DNA of 43,775 nt, from NCBI GenBank assembly GCA_904419835.1, contig CAJFTA010000012.1:1-43775 (forward strand), given 5' to 3'. Of this stretch, positions 1-8,238 are shown piece by piece. The stretch's first letter is position 1; the number at the start of each line of letters is the position of its first letter. Both the position numbers and the translations under genes were made by a program. Source of the stretch: an uncultured Pseudoflavonifractor sp. (lineage in GTDB: Bacteria > Bacillota > Clostridia > Oscillospirales > Oscillospiraceae). The notes beneath the pieces were generated by a model, which worked only from the letters and a program-made list of their open reading frames with translations, was not told where the DNA came from and searched no databases.

Positions 1-697
1 TCAGCTCCCGGAAGGGCACGTCCGTCCGCACGCCCATGGCCCGGCACACGTCGGTCATCAGCGACCACATGAGGCTGTTCCAGGGGGCCACCGCCCCCTG
101 GTCAATGGTCAGGGACTCGTCCGGAACCAGGGTGGACCGGTCCACCGCCCGCACCACGCCGGTGCCGCCGCAGGCGCGGCAGGCCCCCTGGCTGTTGAAG
201 GCCAGCTCCTCCGCGCCGGGGGCATAGAAATGAGCGCCGCACTCCGGGCAGATCAGCGCCTGCCCCGCCGCCACCGCCAGAGAGGGCGGCACATAGTGCC
301 CGTTGGGGCAGCGGTGGCTGGCCAGGCGGGAGTACATCAGCCGCAGGCTGTTGAGCAGCTCCGTCCCCGTGCCGAAGGTGCTGCGGATTCCCGGCACGCC
401 GGGCCGCTGGTGGAGGGCCAGGGCCGCCGGGACGTAGAGCACCTCGTCCACGTCCGCCCTGGCCGCCTGGGTCATCCGGCGGCGTGTGTAGGTGGACAGG
501 GCCTCCAGGTACCGCCGGGAGCCCTCGGCATACAGCACCCCCAGGGCCAATGACGATTTCCCGGAGCCGGAAACGCCGGCGACGCCCACGATCTGGTTCA
601 GCGGCACCGCTACATCAATGTTTTTCAGATTGTGGACTCTGGCGCCACGGACCTGGATCTTGTCCGGCTTACGCTCCCGCCGCTTCATTTTGCCCAT
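1..697 (-). CDS. UvrA-like excinuclease ABC subunit A, N-terminal part (runs off left edge)
   Basis: This is the N-terminal part of an UvrA-family ATPase, the DNA-damage recognition subunit of nucleotide excision repair or a UvrA paralogue. The reading frame on the minus strand shows VRGARVHNLKNIDV, the Walker A GVSGSGKSSLA, and paired CxxC motifs (CPECG, CRACGG) of the UvrA zinc modules, then DESLTIDQGAVAPW. The zinc region follows the Walker A sooner than in full-length UvrA, which suggests a short UvrA-like paralogue; this is an inference because the C-terminus is missing. The start at 697 has a G-rich ribosome site; an in-frame ATG at 712 is the alternative. It is divergent from the symporter gene. 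Confidence 0.85.
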   Translation of the reverse strand, partial: MGKMKRRERKPDKIQVRGARVHNLKNIDVAVPLNQIVGVAGVSGSGKSSLALGVLYAEGSRRYLEALSTYTRRRMTQAARADVDEVLYVPAALALHQRPGVPGIRSTFGTGTELLNSLRLMYSRLASHRCPNGHYVPPSLAVAAGQALICPECGAHFYAPGAEELAFNSQGACRACGGTGVVRAVDRSTLVPDESLTIDQGAVAPWNSLMWSLMTDVCRAMGVRTDVPFREL

Positions 698-801
698 CTT
701 TTTTGCCCCCATTTCAAGGGATGACAGCCTGGTGTTCCAGCCTGCAAAATCATAAATCTGAAAATATATTGTATCACATGGCGCCGGCAAAGGAAAGGGA
801 C

Positions 802-830
802 TTGACAATGTCCTCTGCTGGCGGTATAAT
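802..830 (+). promoter_or_regulatory. SigA-type promoter of the glycine riboswitch-symporter transcript
   Basis: TTGACA at 802-807 and TATAAT at 825-830 are both perfect consensus hexamers with a 17-bp spacer. Transcription would start near 837, immediately before the riboswitch. Confidence 0.9.
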
Positions 831-840
831 GTCCCTCACA

Positions 841-1036
841 ACCGAACAGGACAATAGAAGCGCCCAGGAAAAAGCCGTTGGCTTGCCGAAGGAGTAACAC
901 TCTCAGGTGTTCCGGACCGGAACAGAGACTGTGCGTGGATGTCACTCTGGAGAAGCTCACGAACTGGGTGCCGAAGGGGCAAAGCGGCGCGGGACAGCGC
1001 CGCCAATCTCTCAGGCAAAAGGACAGAGGATGCACA
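841..1036 (+). ncRNA. Tandem glycine riboswitch
   Basis: Two glycine aptamers follow one another. The first carries the conserved GCCGAAGGAG element (about 881-890), then CTCTCAGG and CGGAACAGAG (about 919-928). The second carries GCCGAAGGGGCAAA (about 969-982), CTCTCAGGCAAAAGGACAGA (about 1009-1028). These are hallmark sequences of the gcvT-type glycine riboswitch. It lies between a consensus promoter and a symporter gene, so free glycine most likely controls expression of an amino acid transporter. The 5' boundary is approximate. Confidence 0.92.
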
Positions 1037-1040
1037 AAAT

Positions 1041-1119
1041 GGCGGCGGGGGCGTCAGACCCCGCCGGAAGCAGTGTTTTTTCTTTTCAGGCCGTGGGTAA
1101 ATCCACGGCCTGTTTTTTT
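1041..1119 (+). terminator. Riboswitch expression platform with intrinsic terminator
   Basis: Two hairpins lie between the aptamers and the symporter gene. The first pairs GGCGGGG (1044-1050) with CCCCGCC (1059-1065). The second pairs CAGGCCGTGG (1087-1096) with CCACGGCCTG (1103-1112) and is followed by seven T residues, a classic intrinsic terminator. Glycine binding to the upstream aptamers probably decides whether this terminator forms. Whether glycine turns the gene on or off cannot be read from the sequence. Confidence 0.8.
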
Positions 1120-1138
1120 GAAGAGGAGAGAAAACACT

Positions 1139-2557
1139 ATGATGGAAGCACTGCAAGCGCTGGAGGCGTGGCTCTACCCCTACGTTTGCGACATCAACGT
1201 CACCCTGTCCAGCTATATCCTGGTCTTTCTGCTCATCGGCGTGGGGCTCTGGTACTCCATACGCACCCGCTTTGTCCAGATCCGCTGCTTCGGCGAGGGA
1301 ATGCGGAAGGTGTTCGGCAATCTGTCCCTGCGGGGCGGGCGGCAGGAGCGGGGCATGAGCTCCTTCCAGGCCCTGGCCACCGCCGTGGCCGCCCAGGTGG
1401 GCACGGGCAACATCGTGGGCGCCTCCGGCGCCATCCTCACCGGCGGCCCGGGCGCCATCTTCTGGATGTGGATCATCGCCTTCTTCGGCATGGCCACCAT
1501 CTACGCGGAGGCCACCCTGGCCATTGTGACTAGGGTGACGGACAACCAGGGCCACTTCCACGGCGGCCCGGTGTACTACATCACCACCGCCTTCAAGGGC
1601 CCCTTCGGCAAGTTCCTGGCCGGCTTCTTCGCCGTGGCCATCATCCTGGCCCTGGGCTTCATGGGCTGCATGGTCCAGTCCAACTCCATCGGCTCCACCT
1701 TCCAGACGGCCTTCCATGTGCCCTCCTGGGTGGTGGGCATCGCGCTGGTGGCCATCTGCGGCTTTATCTTCCTGGGCGGGATGGACCGCCTGGCGGCGGT
1801 GACCGAGAAGCTGGTGCCCGTCATGGCGGTTGTCTTTCTGGCGGGCGGCCTGGCCGTGCTCATCGCCCGGTACCGCTACATCCCCGAGACCTTCGCCATG
1901 ATCTTCCGCTACGCCTTCCAGCCCCAGGCCATCATCGGCGGCGGCTTCGGCTACGCCATCAAGACCGCCATCAGCCAGGGCGCCAAGCGGGGGCTGTTCT
2001 CCAACGAGGCGGGCATGGGCTCCACGCCCCACGCCCACGCCCAGGCCAACGTGAAGGACCCCCACGACCAGGGTGTGGTGGCCATGGTGGGCGTGTTTAT
2101 CGACACCTTTGTGGTGCTCACCCTCAACGCCCTGGTGATCATCTCCACCCTGTATACCAGCGACGGCATCCTCCACACCGGCGTCATCCCCGAGGGCATC
2201 AGCAACACCAATCTGGCCCAGACCGCCTTCGGCACCGTGTTCGGCGCGGAGGGAGGCGCTGTGTTCGTGGCGGTGTGCCTGTTCTTCTTCGCCTTCTCCA
2301 CGGTGCTGAGCTGGAATATGTTCGGCAAAATCAACGTGATCTACCTCTTCGGCAAAAAGGCCGTGCCGGTATACGCGGCTGTCGCCCTGGTGTTCATCTT
2401 CCTGGGCACCCTTATGTCCAACACCCTGGTGTGGGAGCTGACCGACATGTTCAACAACCTGATGGTAATCCCCAACGCCATCGCCCTCTTTGCCCTGACG
2501 GGGACCGTGGCAAAGATTGCCCGGAGCCACTCGGGCAAAAGGGCTGCGAAAAAGTAA
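1139..2557 (+). CDS. Alanine/glycine:cation symporter (AGCS family)
   Basis: A 472-aa inner-membrane protein that imports alanine or glycine with Na+ or H+. Many hydrophobic membrane segments are visible. The AGCS signatures are present: SSFQALATAVAAQVGTGNIV at residues about 75-94, and GLFSNEAGMGSTPHAHA near residue 285. The length matches the family (about 450-490 aa). The start at 1139 follows a GGAGAG ribosome site; a second ATG follows immediately at 1142. The tandem glycine riboswitch upstream argues that glycine is a substrate. The gene forms its own transcription unit, ended by a strong terminator. Confidence 0.93.
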   Translation: MMEALQALEAWLYPYVCDINVTLSSYILVFLLIGVGLWYSIRTRFVQIRCFGEGMRKVFGNLSLRGGRQERGMSSFQALATAVAAQVGTGNIVGASGAILTGGPGAIFWMWIIAFFGMATIYAEATLAIVTRVTDNQGHFHGGPVYYITTAFKGPFGKFLAGFFAVAIILALGFMGCMVQSNSIGSTFQTAFHVPSWVVGIALVAICGFIFLGGMDRLAAVTEKLVPVMAVVFLAGGLAVLIARYRYIPETFAMIFRYAFQPQAIIGGGFGYAIKTAISQGAKRGLFSNEAGMGSTPHAHAQANVKDPHDQGVVAMVGVFIDTFVVLTLNALVIISTLYTSDGILHTGVIPEGISNTNLAQTAFGTVFGAEGGAVFVAVCLFFFAFSTVLSWNMFGKINVIYLFGKKAVPVYAAVALVFIFLGTLMSNTLVWELTDMFNNLMVIPNAIALFALTGTVAKIARSHSGKRAAKK

Positions 2558-2573
2558 AGATATGGATGGAATG

Positions 2574-2607
2574 CCCGCCGGAGTCCGCTCCGGCGGGTGC
2601 CTTTTTT
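2574..2607 (+). terminator. Intrinsic terminator of the symporter gene
   Basis: CCCGCCGGAG (2574-2583) pairs perfectly with CTCCGGCGGG (2588-2597) around a four-base loop. A run of six T follows at 2602-2607. Confidence 0.9.
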
Positions 2608-2728
2608 GGCGCGGCGGCCAGTCCCCAAACTACTTGAGAAAACCGTGGAAAGCTGAAATTTGTTTTCAGATTTTTGGGGAGAATGGGGATATTTCCACTG
2701 CTTTTGGGGAGAAAAGTGGGAAACCGAC

Positions 2729-2757
2729 TTGTAAAGCGGAGAGGCCTGCGCTATAAT
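2729..2757 (+). promoter_or_regulatory. Promoter of sepF
   Basis: TTGTAA at 2729-2734 and TATAAT at 2752-2757 have a 17-bp spacer and lie about 27 bp before the sepF start. Confidence 0.75.
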
Positions 2758-2784
2758 GTAGAAAAACGACAGGGAGGGAAAAGC

Positions 2785-3210
2785 ATGGGAATCTGGGATA
2801 AGATGCGTCAGCGCATCCTGAGCGGGAGCCGGGAAGCGCCGAGCGGAGCGGCGGAGAAGGAGCCGCCGGAGGACAGGCGGCCGGGCCGGAGCCAGGGCTT
2901 TTCCCCGGCGGATGAGACGGGCGCGGGCAAGGTCATGGTGCTCACCCCGGGGAAATACGTGGACGCGGGCAGGATTGCCGACTGCCTGCTGGACGGCTAC
3001 ACAGTGGCGGTCAATCTGGAGAGCGCCTCCCGGGAGGCGGCCCGGCGCATTGTGGACTTCCTCAGCGGCGCGGCCTACGGCCGGGACGGCCATATCGTCC
3101 AGATTGGATACAGCGCCTATCTCCTCCTGCCCGCGGGGGTCCAGCTGCTGGACGGGGAGGAGGAGAACGACCCGGACGGCTTTGACTTTGAGGACGCCCA
3201 GGGCTTTTAG
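2785..3210 (+). CDS. sepF: Cell division protein SepF
   Basis: A 141-aa cytoplasmic protein of the SepF family, which bundles FtsZ filaments and anchors them to the membrane at the division site. It has the expected layout: a short N-terminal amphipathic membrane-targeting segment (MGIWDKMRQRIL), a charged linker, and a C-terminal domain with KVMVLTPGKYVDAGRIADCL and AARRIVDFLSGAAYG. An AGGGAGGG ribosome site precedes the ATG. The gene is monocistronic, with its own promoter and a bidirectional terminator, instead of lying in the usual division cluster. Confidence 0.9.
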   Translation: MGIWDKMRQRILSGSREAPSGAAEKEPPEDRRPGRSQGFSPADETGAGKVMVLTPGKYVDAGRIADCLLDGYTVAVNLESASREAARRIVDFLSGAAYGRDGHIVQIGYSAYLLLPAGVQLLDGEEENDPDGFDFEDAQGF

Positions 3211-3221
3211 CAGCAGAGGAC

Positions 3222-3254
3222 AAAAGCGGACCGGCCACTGGCCGGTCCGCTTTC
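3222..3254. terminator. Bidirectional terminator between sepF and the DUF3048 gene
   Basis: AAAGCGGACCGGCC (3223-3236) pairs with GGCCGGTCCGCTTT (3240-3253). The A and T ends allow it to act on both convergent transcripts. Confidence 0.8.
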
Positions 3255-3267
3255 TATGTATCGGCTC

Positions 3268-4398
3268 TTATTCAAAGGTCACCTGGGAATCCAGAGGGAC
3301 GATGTTCACATAGGTCTTGCCCCGGCCAAAGACGATGGGGTTGCCCTCCAGGTCGGTGTAGTAGAGCTGCCCGTCGGGCTCGGATTTGCTCCACACCAGG
3401 TCCACGACCTTGCCGCCGCAGGCAAAATACCCGGTGCCGCCGCTGGACAGGTCCACGGAGACATGGCCGTAGGAGTCGCCGGTGTTGCGGCAGGCGGTGC
3501 GCAGCACCACCACGTTGGTCACGCCCACCTGTTCGCCGGTGTTGCCGTCGATGTAGGGCTCGCCGTATTCGGACACCAGGTACCGCCCGCTCTCCGGGTC
3601 GTAGGTGAACACGCCGGTCTTGTAGTTGGAGAAGGGCACCGTGATGACCGGGGCGTCGGCGCCGCCGGCGGGGGTGCCGTCGTCGGCAAAGTCCATCTGA
3701 TAGCGCCAGCCCTCCTCGTGGTCCTGCCGGAAGGAGGCGGCGGAGAAGATCTCGTCAATCTTCGCGCCGGTGGTGATGACGCTGTGGACGTACCCGTTGG
3801 CTGCCTTCCGGCCCGGGTCCCGCCACATCAGGTTGCCCCCCTCGGTGTTGCTCATATAGGGGCCCCGGACGGCGTCCAGGGAGGTGACGCCCCAGGCCCT
3901 GATTTTGCCGTAGGCGTCCTCCACGCCGGCCACGTCGCTGCCGCCGGCGTGGATGAGGATGGCGTCGTGGCCCAGGGCCAGCTCCAGATAGTAAGTTCGG
4001 GTGGAGCGGACCGAGCCGATGACCCCCACATCCCGGGGGTTCTGGTACACCCCCATCATGCGGGTGATGCCCCCCTCCTCCAGGCACTCGTAGATGATAT
4101 CCGCCTCGGACTGGCCCTGCTGGGGCAGGGCCTGCTCCAGGTTGTTGAGCATAATGGCCACCGGCCGCTTGTTCACCCACTCCTCCTCCATGGGCTCGCC
4201 GGTGAGGGGGTTCCGGGGGCCGGTGTATTCCGGCTCCGCCGTCTCACTGGGGGTGGGGGAGGGCTCGGGGGCTTGGGTTCTGGCGGGCAGGGTGGGAATA
4301 GCCGGGGGCGTGGGGGTGATCTCCGCCGTCTTGGAGCCGCAGGCGGAGAGCAGGAGCAGCAGGGACAGGCAGAGGGGGAGCGTCCGGCGCAGTCGCAT
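3268..4398 (-). CDS. DUF3048 family lipoprotein (YerB-like)
   Basis: A 376-aa predicted lipoprotein. The signal peptide ends in the lipobox LSAC with Cys20, followed by a Pro/Thr-rich linker (residues about 25-60). The rest shows the DUF3048 pattern: NPLTGEPM, RPVAIMLNN, QSEADIIYE, IGSVRSTRTYYLELA, and the C-terminal half-domain with YTDLEGNPIVFGRGKTYVNI. The family is common on Firmicutes cell surfaces, but its biochemical role is unknown. A GGAGG ribosome site lies eight bases before the ATG, and a consensus promoter lies upstream. Confidence 0.9.
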   Translation of the reverse strand: MRLRRTLPLCLSLLLLLSACGSKTAEITPTPPAIPTLPARTQAPEPSPTPSETAEPEYTGPRNPLTGEPMEEEWVNKRPVAIMLNNLEQALPQQGQSEADIIYECLEEGGITRMMGVYQNPRDVGVIGSVRSTRTYYLELALGHDAILIHAGGSDVAGVEDAYGKIRAWGVTSLDAVRGPYMSNTEGGNLMWRDPGRKAANGYVHSVITTGAKIDEIFSAASFRQDHEEGWRYQMDFADDGTPAGGADAPVITVPFSNYKTGVFTYDPESGRYLVSEYGEPYIDGNTGEQVGVTNVVVLRTACRNTGDSYGHVSVDLSSGGTGYFACGGKVVDLVWSKSEPDGQLYYTDLEGNPIVFGRGKTYVNIVPLDSQVTFE

Positions 4399-4432
4399 GG
4401 CAGGGGCCTCCGTTCGTCAAGATTCTGCTTTT

Positions 4433-4461
4433 ATAGTACCCGGTGACGCTGCCGGTGTCAA
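4433..4461 (-). promoter_or_regulatory. Promoter of the DUF3048 lipoprotein gene
   Basis: On the minus strand, TTGACA (4461-4456) and TACTAT (4438-4433) are separated by 17 bp. Confidence 0.8.
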
Positions 4462-4476
4462 GGGAGCGGCGGAAAG

Positions 4477-4508
4477 AAAAACCGCCCGGACGGCGCGCGT
4501 CCAGGCGG
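4477..4508 (-). terminator. Terminator of the CofE-like gene
   Basis: Read on the minus strand, CCGCC-T-GGAC pairs with GTCC-G-GGCGG across a GC loop, followed by TTTTT. Confidence 0.7.
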
Positions 4509-4525
4509 CTGGAGACTGTGAAAAA

Positions 4526-5722
4526 TCAGTCGGTGGTGTAGTTGTCGAAATAGCCCTGGATATAGACAATGGGGGTGCCCTTGTCGCCGGAGCCGGAGGT
4601 CAGGTCGCACAGGGAGCCGATGAGGTCGGTGAGGCGGCGGGGGGTGGTGCCCTGGGAGACCATGTTGCCCACCAGGCTGCTGCCGTCCTTCTTGCGGATC
4701 TGGTCCTTGATGGCGTCCCGGAGAGCCTCGCCGGACAGGGCGGCGAAGTCGTTGTCGGCCAGGTACTTCAGCTTCAGCTCGTTGGGGGTGCCCTCCAGGC
4801 CGGCGGTGTAGGCGGGGGAGACCACGGGGTCGGCCAGCTCCCAGATCTTGCCCACAGGGTCCTTGAAGGCGCCGTCGCCGTAGACCATGACCTCCACGTG
4901 CTTGCCGGTCTCGGCGAGCATCCTGGCCTGGATGGCCTCCACCAGGTCCTGGCAGGGGCGGGGGAAGAGCTTCACCTTGTCCTCGGTGGCCTTGTTGGAG
5001 CCCAGCAGGCCGTAGGTCTCGTTGCAGCCGCTGCCATTGACGGGGGCGGTCATGATGTCGTCCAGGGTGAGGACCTTCTCGGCGCCGGCGGCCTGGAGCA
5101 GGCGCTTGGTGCGCTTGCGGGTGTGGATGTCGCAGGCCAGGACGGTCTTGGTGTAGCTCAGGACGGCGCGGGGGTCGTTGGCGAAGATGATCTCCACCTC
5201 GGCGCCGCACTCCTGAATCAGGTTCTGGTAGTACTCCACGTAGTCCACGCCGGTGAAGGGGTGCTTCTCGTAGCCGAAGAGCTCACGATAGCGCTCCAGA
5301 GTGAGCACGTCCTTATAGGGGTCCACGCCCTTCTCGTCCACGGCGTCCAGGCTGATGAGGTGGTTGCCCACCTCATCGGAGGGGTAGGAGAGCATCAGCA
5401 CAATCTTGCTGCAGCCCTTGGCGATGCCCCGCAGGCAGATGGCGAAGCGGTTGCGGGACAGGATGGGGAAGATGACGCCCACGGTGCCGCCGCCCAGCTT
5501 GGCGCGCACGTCGGCGGCGATGTCGTCCACGGTGGCGTAGTTGCCCTGGCTGCGGGCCACAATGGCCTCGGTGATGGCAATGACGTCCCGGTCGCGCACG
5601 GTGAAGCCGTCGTCCCTGGCGGCCTCCAGCACGGAAGAGGTGACGATATCCACCAGGTTATCGCCGCTGCGGATAATGGGGGCGCGAACGCCGCGGGAAA
5701 CAGTACCGACCATCCGGCTCAT
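4526..5722 (-). CDS. CofE-like protein (coenzyme F420-0:L-glutamate ligase family)
   Basis: A 398-aa cytoplasmic protein related to F420-0:gamma-glutamyl ligase (CofE/FbiB N-terminal fold). Supporting segments are VRAPIIRSGDNLVDIV near the N-terminus, DRDVIAITEAIVARSQGNY, and VIFPILSRNRFAICLRGIA. True CofE proteins are about 250 aa; this longer form is widespread in Clostridia, which are not known to make F420, so its substrate is probably different and is not known. AGGAG precedes the ATG. A promoter lies upstream and a terminator downstream, so it is likely monocistronic. Confidence 0.75.
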   Translation of the reverse strand: MSRMVGTVSRGVRAPIIRSGDNLVDIVTSSVLEAARDDGFTVRDRDVIAITEAIVARSQGNYATVDDIAADVRAKLGGGTVGVIFPILSRNRFAICLRGIAKGCSKIVLMLSYPSDEVGNHLISLDAVDEKGVDPYKDVLTLERYRELFGYEKHPFTGVDYVEYYQNLIQECGAEVEIIFANDPRAVLSYTKTVLACDIHTRKRTKRLLQAAGAEKVLTLDDIMTAPVNGSGCNETYGLLGSNKATEDKVKLFPRPCQDLVEAIQARMLAETGKHVEVMVYGDGAFKDPVGKIWELADPVVSPAYTAGLEGTPNELKLKYLADNDFAALSGEALRDAIKDQIRKKDGSSLVGNMVSQGTTPRRLTDLIGSLCDLTSGSGDKGTPIVYIQGYFDNYTTD

Positions 5723-5791
5723 GAAAAAACACTCCTAAATTTTCAAATTTCTGTATGGAACGGCAGAAGCCGCCCGGCAATCTTACAGTAT

Positions 5792-5821
5792 ATTATACTA
5801 CAAGCTCCGCCCGCCGCACAA
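5792..5821 (-). promoter_or_regulatory. Promoter of the CofE-like gene
   Basis: On the minus strand TATAAT (5797-5792) is preceded by TTGTGC (5821-5816) with an 18-bp spacer. The -10 is perfect and the -35 is weak. Confidence 0.6.
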
Positions 5822-5929
5822 TAGACAATTCTGACGTAACGGAAGAAAATGCGCCAAACGGGGAAGAATTATGCACAGCAGAGCGCCCCGGTTTTTGGCC
5901 GGGGCGTTCTGAAAAGGGGTGGAAACAGC

Positions 5930-7204
5930 TCAGCGCCGGATGATCTCGTGGCGCTTGGGGCCGGTGGACACAGTCTTGACGGGCACGCCGATGTGCTTCT
6001 CAATGAAGTCCACATAGTCCCGGGCCGCCTGGGGCAGCTTGCCGTACTCGGTGACGCCCCGGATGTCGCTCTTCCAGCCGGGCAGGGTCTCGTAGACCGG
6101 CTTGGCCCTGTCCAGCAGGGGGGAGACGGGGAAGTCGGCGGTGACCTTGCCGTCAATCTCGTAGCCGGTGCACACCTTGATCTCGTCCAGGTAGCCCAGG
6201 CAGTCGATGGCGGTGAGGGCAGCCTCAGTGGCGCCCTGGACCATGCAGCCGTACCGGGTGGCCACGGCGTCGAACCAGCCCACACGGCGGGGCCGGCCGG
6301 TGGTGGCGCCGAACTCGCCGGCGTCGCCGCCCCGGCGGCGCAGCTCGTCGGCCTCGTCGCCGAAGATCTCAGACACAAAGGCGCCCGCGCCCACGGCGGA
6401 GGAGTAGGCCTTGGTGACGCACACCACCTCGGTGAGGGCGGAGGGGGGCACCGCGGCGCCCACGCAGCCGTAGCCGGCCAGGGTGTGGGAGGAGGTGGTG
6501 AAGGGGTAGATGCCCAGATCCGGGTCCTTCATGGAGCCCAGCTGGCCCTCCAGCAGGATCTGCTTGCCCTCCTTCAGGGCCTGGTGGACAAAGGCCACCG
6601 CGTCCCCCACATAGGGGGCGATCATGTCCCGGTAGCCCATGAGGGTGCTGAACAGCTCTCTGGGGTCCAGGGCGGGCTTGTGGTAGAGGTGCTCAAAGAG
6701 CACGTTCTTGATGACACAGGCGTGTTCCAGCCGCTCCATCAGCCGCTTCTCGTCAAACAGGTCGCAGACCTGGATGCCGATCTTGGCGTACTTGTCGGAG
6801 TAGAAGGGGGCGATGCCCGACTTGGTGGAGCCGAAGGCGGCCCCGGCCAGGCGCTCCTCCTCGTAGGTGTCCTGGAGCACGTGGTAGGGCATCAGCACCT
6901 GGGTGCGCTGGTCCACAATGATGTGGGGGGCCGGCACGCCGCCGTCGGTCAGGGTTTTCAGCTCGTGGACAAACTTGGGCACGTCCAGGGCCACGCCGTT
7001 GCCGATGATGTTGGTGGTGTGGGGGTAGAACACGCCGGAGGGGAGCTGATGCAGCGCGAACTTTCCATAATCACAGATGATGGTATGGCCTGCGTTGGCG
7101 CCGCCCTGGAAGCGGATGACCACGTCGGACTCCTCGGAGAGCAGATCGGTGATTTTACCCTTGCCCTCGTCGCCCCAGTTTGCGCCTACAATTGCTTTGA
7201 CCAT
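5930..7204 (-). CDS. purA: Adenylosuccinate synthetase
   Basis: A 424-aa enzyme that joins IMP and aspartate using GTP, the first committed step from IMP to AMP. It starts MVKAIVGANWGDEGKGK, the GTP-binding loop with catalytic Asp12, followed by GGANAGHT. Further family signatures include IIGNGVALD, GIAPFYSDKYAKIG and GATTGRPRRVGWFD. Length is standard. The start at 7204 is set by a perfect AGGAGG seven bases upstream; the open frame runs further upstream but lacks the family sequence. A TTGTAA-17-TATAAT promoter precedes it. Confidence 0.97.
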   Translation of the reverse strand: MVKAIVGANWGDEGKGKITDLLSEESDVVIRFQGGANAGHTIICDYGKFALHQLPSGVFYPHTTNIIGNGVALDVPKFVHELKTLTDGGVPAPHIIVDQRTQVLMPYHVLQDTYEEERLAGAAFGSTKSGIAPFYSDKYAKIGIQVCDLFDEKRLMERLEHACVIKNVLFEHLYHKPALDPRELFSTLMGYRDMIAPYVGDAVAFVHQALKEGKQILLEGQLGSMKDPDLGIYPFTTSSHTLAGYGCVGAAVPPSALTEVVCVTKAYSSAVGAGAFVSEIFGDEADELRRRGGDAGEFGATTGRPRRVGWFDAVATRYGCMVQGATEAALTAIDCLGYLDEIKVCTGYEIDGKVTADFPVSPLLDRAKPVYETLPGWKSDIRGVTEYGKLPQAARDYVDFIEKHIGVPVKTVSTGPKRHEIIRR

Positions 7205-7261
7205 AATCGTTCCTCCTGCCGCGGGGATTCGCGCATTGGCCTTTTCCCACGGACGGACGAT

Positions 7262-7290
7262 ATTATATCCCGGCATTTTTCAGATTACAA
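7262..7290 (-). promoter_or_regulatory. Promoter of purA
   Basis: On the minus strand TTGTAA (7290-7285) and TATAAT (7267-7262) are separated by exactly 17 bp, about 58 bp before the purA start. No PurR box or riboswitch was recognised in the short leader. Confidence 0.75.
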
Positions 7291-7334
7291 GGGACAAAAT
7301 GTAAAAAATAACCCAAAGCGCTGTTTTTTTACGC

Positions 7335-7997
7335 TCATACGGGCAGGGGAAGGAAAAATTCCGGGATGCCCTCGGCGGCGGGGCACAGGGTGTGGAGGGG
7401 ATAGAAAATGACCAGGGCGTCCTCCGTCAGATAGAAGTTGTCCGGGTCGAAGTCCGCCGCCGCCCGGCGGGGCCAGTCCTCGTAGAACAGGAACTCCCCG
7501 GAGGAGGCCCGCCGGGCGCACTGCTCCTCCACCGCGGAGCGCACCTGCCGCCGCCACCGGCGGGCCGGAAAGAGGGCGGACAGAGGGACGGGTACGCCGG
7601 AGGACAGGTCCCAGGTCTCGCCGGCGCGGACCAGCAGGGGCCGCGCCGCGCCGTGCCGCTCGGCGGCGTCGGTGCGGAGGCTGAGCAGGCCCCCGCCGCT
7701 GCGGGTGACGGTGAAGTCCAGCTCCGCCGTCCAGGGGGTGAAGGGCCGGGACTGCTCCCTGGCCGCCTGCCGGGCGGCGCAGGCCATGGCGTACAGCGGC
7801 CCCTCCCACCGGGCCCGCCAGGCCTGGGTCTGCCGGGCAAAGCACCGGCCAATCCGCCGCAGCTGGGGCGCGTCCCCCTCCAGCGCCGGAGCACGGAGGG
7901 ACAGGGAGAGCACCGGCTCCTCCTCCGCCGTCAGCACCCGTTCCTCCGGCACAGCCTTAACCTCAACGGACTCCACACGTCTTTTCCCCAGCTCCAT
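7335..7997 (-). CDS. DUF3298 domain protein (RsiV C-terminal-like)
   Basis: A 220-aa protein. The C-terminal half has the DUF3298 pattern: LSSGVPVPLSALFP, then NFYLTEDALVIFYPLHTLCP and AEGIPEFFLPLPV. DUF3298 occurs in the extracytoplasmic part of RsiV, the lysozyme-sensing anti-sigma factor. No signal peptide, membrane segment or anti-sigma domain is visible here, so sensing by the RsiV route is not supported and its function is unknown. GGAGGGG precedes the ATG. The sequence is very Arg/Ala-rich, reflecting high GC. Confidence 0.7.
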   Translation of the reverse strand: MELGKRRVESVEVKAVPEERVLTAEEEPVLSLSLRAPALEGDAPQLRRIGRCFARQTQAWRARWEGPLYAMACAARQAAREQSRPFTPWTAELDFTVTRSGGGLLSLRTDAAERHGAARPLLVRAGETWDLSSGVPVPLSALFPARRWRRQVRSAVEEQCARRASSGEFLFYEDWPRRAAADFDPDNFYLTEDALVIFYPLHTLCPAAEGIPEFFLPLPV

Positions 7998-8091
7998 GGC
8001 CGCCCCTCCTTCTCCAGACCAGTCTGCCCCATCCTATGCCGGAGAAGGCGGTTTGACAGAAGTTTTTCCCTGTGATACGCTAATGCGTACC

Positions 8092-8146
8092 GAACAAAGC
8101 CGAAAACCTTGAAAGCCAAAGCTTTCAAGGCCATTTGGCTTTGTTC
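8092..8146. repeat. Nested inverted repeat between the DUF3298 gene and acyP
   Basis: Outer arms GAACAAAGCC (8092-8101) and GGCTTTGTTC (8137-8146) enclose inner arms CCTTGAAAGC (8107-8116) and GCTTTCAAGG (8121-8130). The 240-bp intergenic region also holds a weaker hairpin at 8149-8188. The motif GCCATTTGG and the word TCAAGTGCAA recur in the 9.7-kb hairpin cluster, which suggests a shared repeat element. Confidence 0.6.
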
Positions 8147-8238
8147 AAGTGCAAGGGTTCTGGACGAAATTGTCTAAAAACCCTGCACCCGCGGAAATAC
8201 GTATTGCGCGAAAACAAAAGAGAAAGGGGGAGCGGGGC

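Noticed and set aside
836..2530. Long minus-strand open frame opposite the symporter
   Set aside because: It is rich in Gly, His and Glu with no family motif, and mirrors a strongly supported transporter gene.
5881..5910. Hairpin GCGCCCCGG/CCGGGGCG downstream of purA as an intrinsic terminator
   Set aside because: The stem is good but no T run follows on the minus strand, so I did not call it a terminator.
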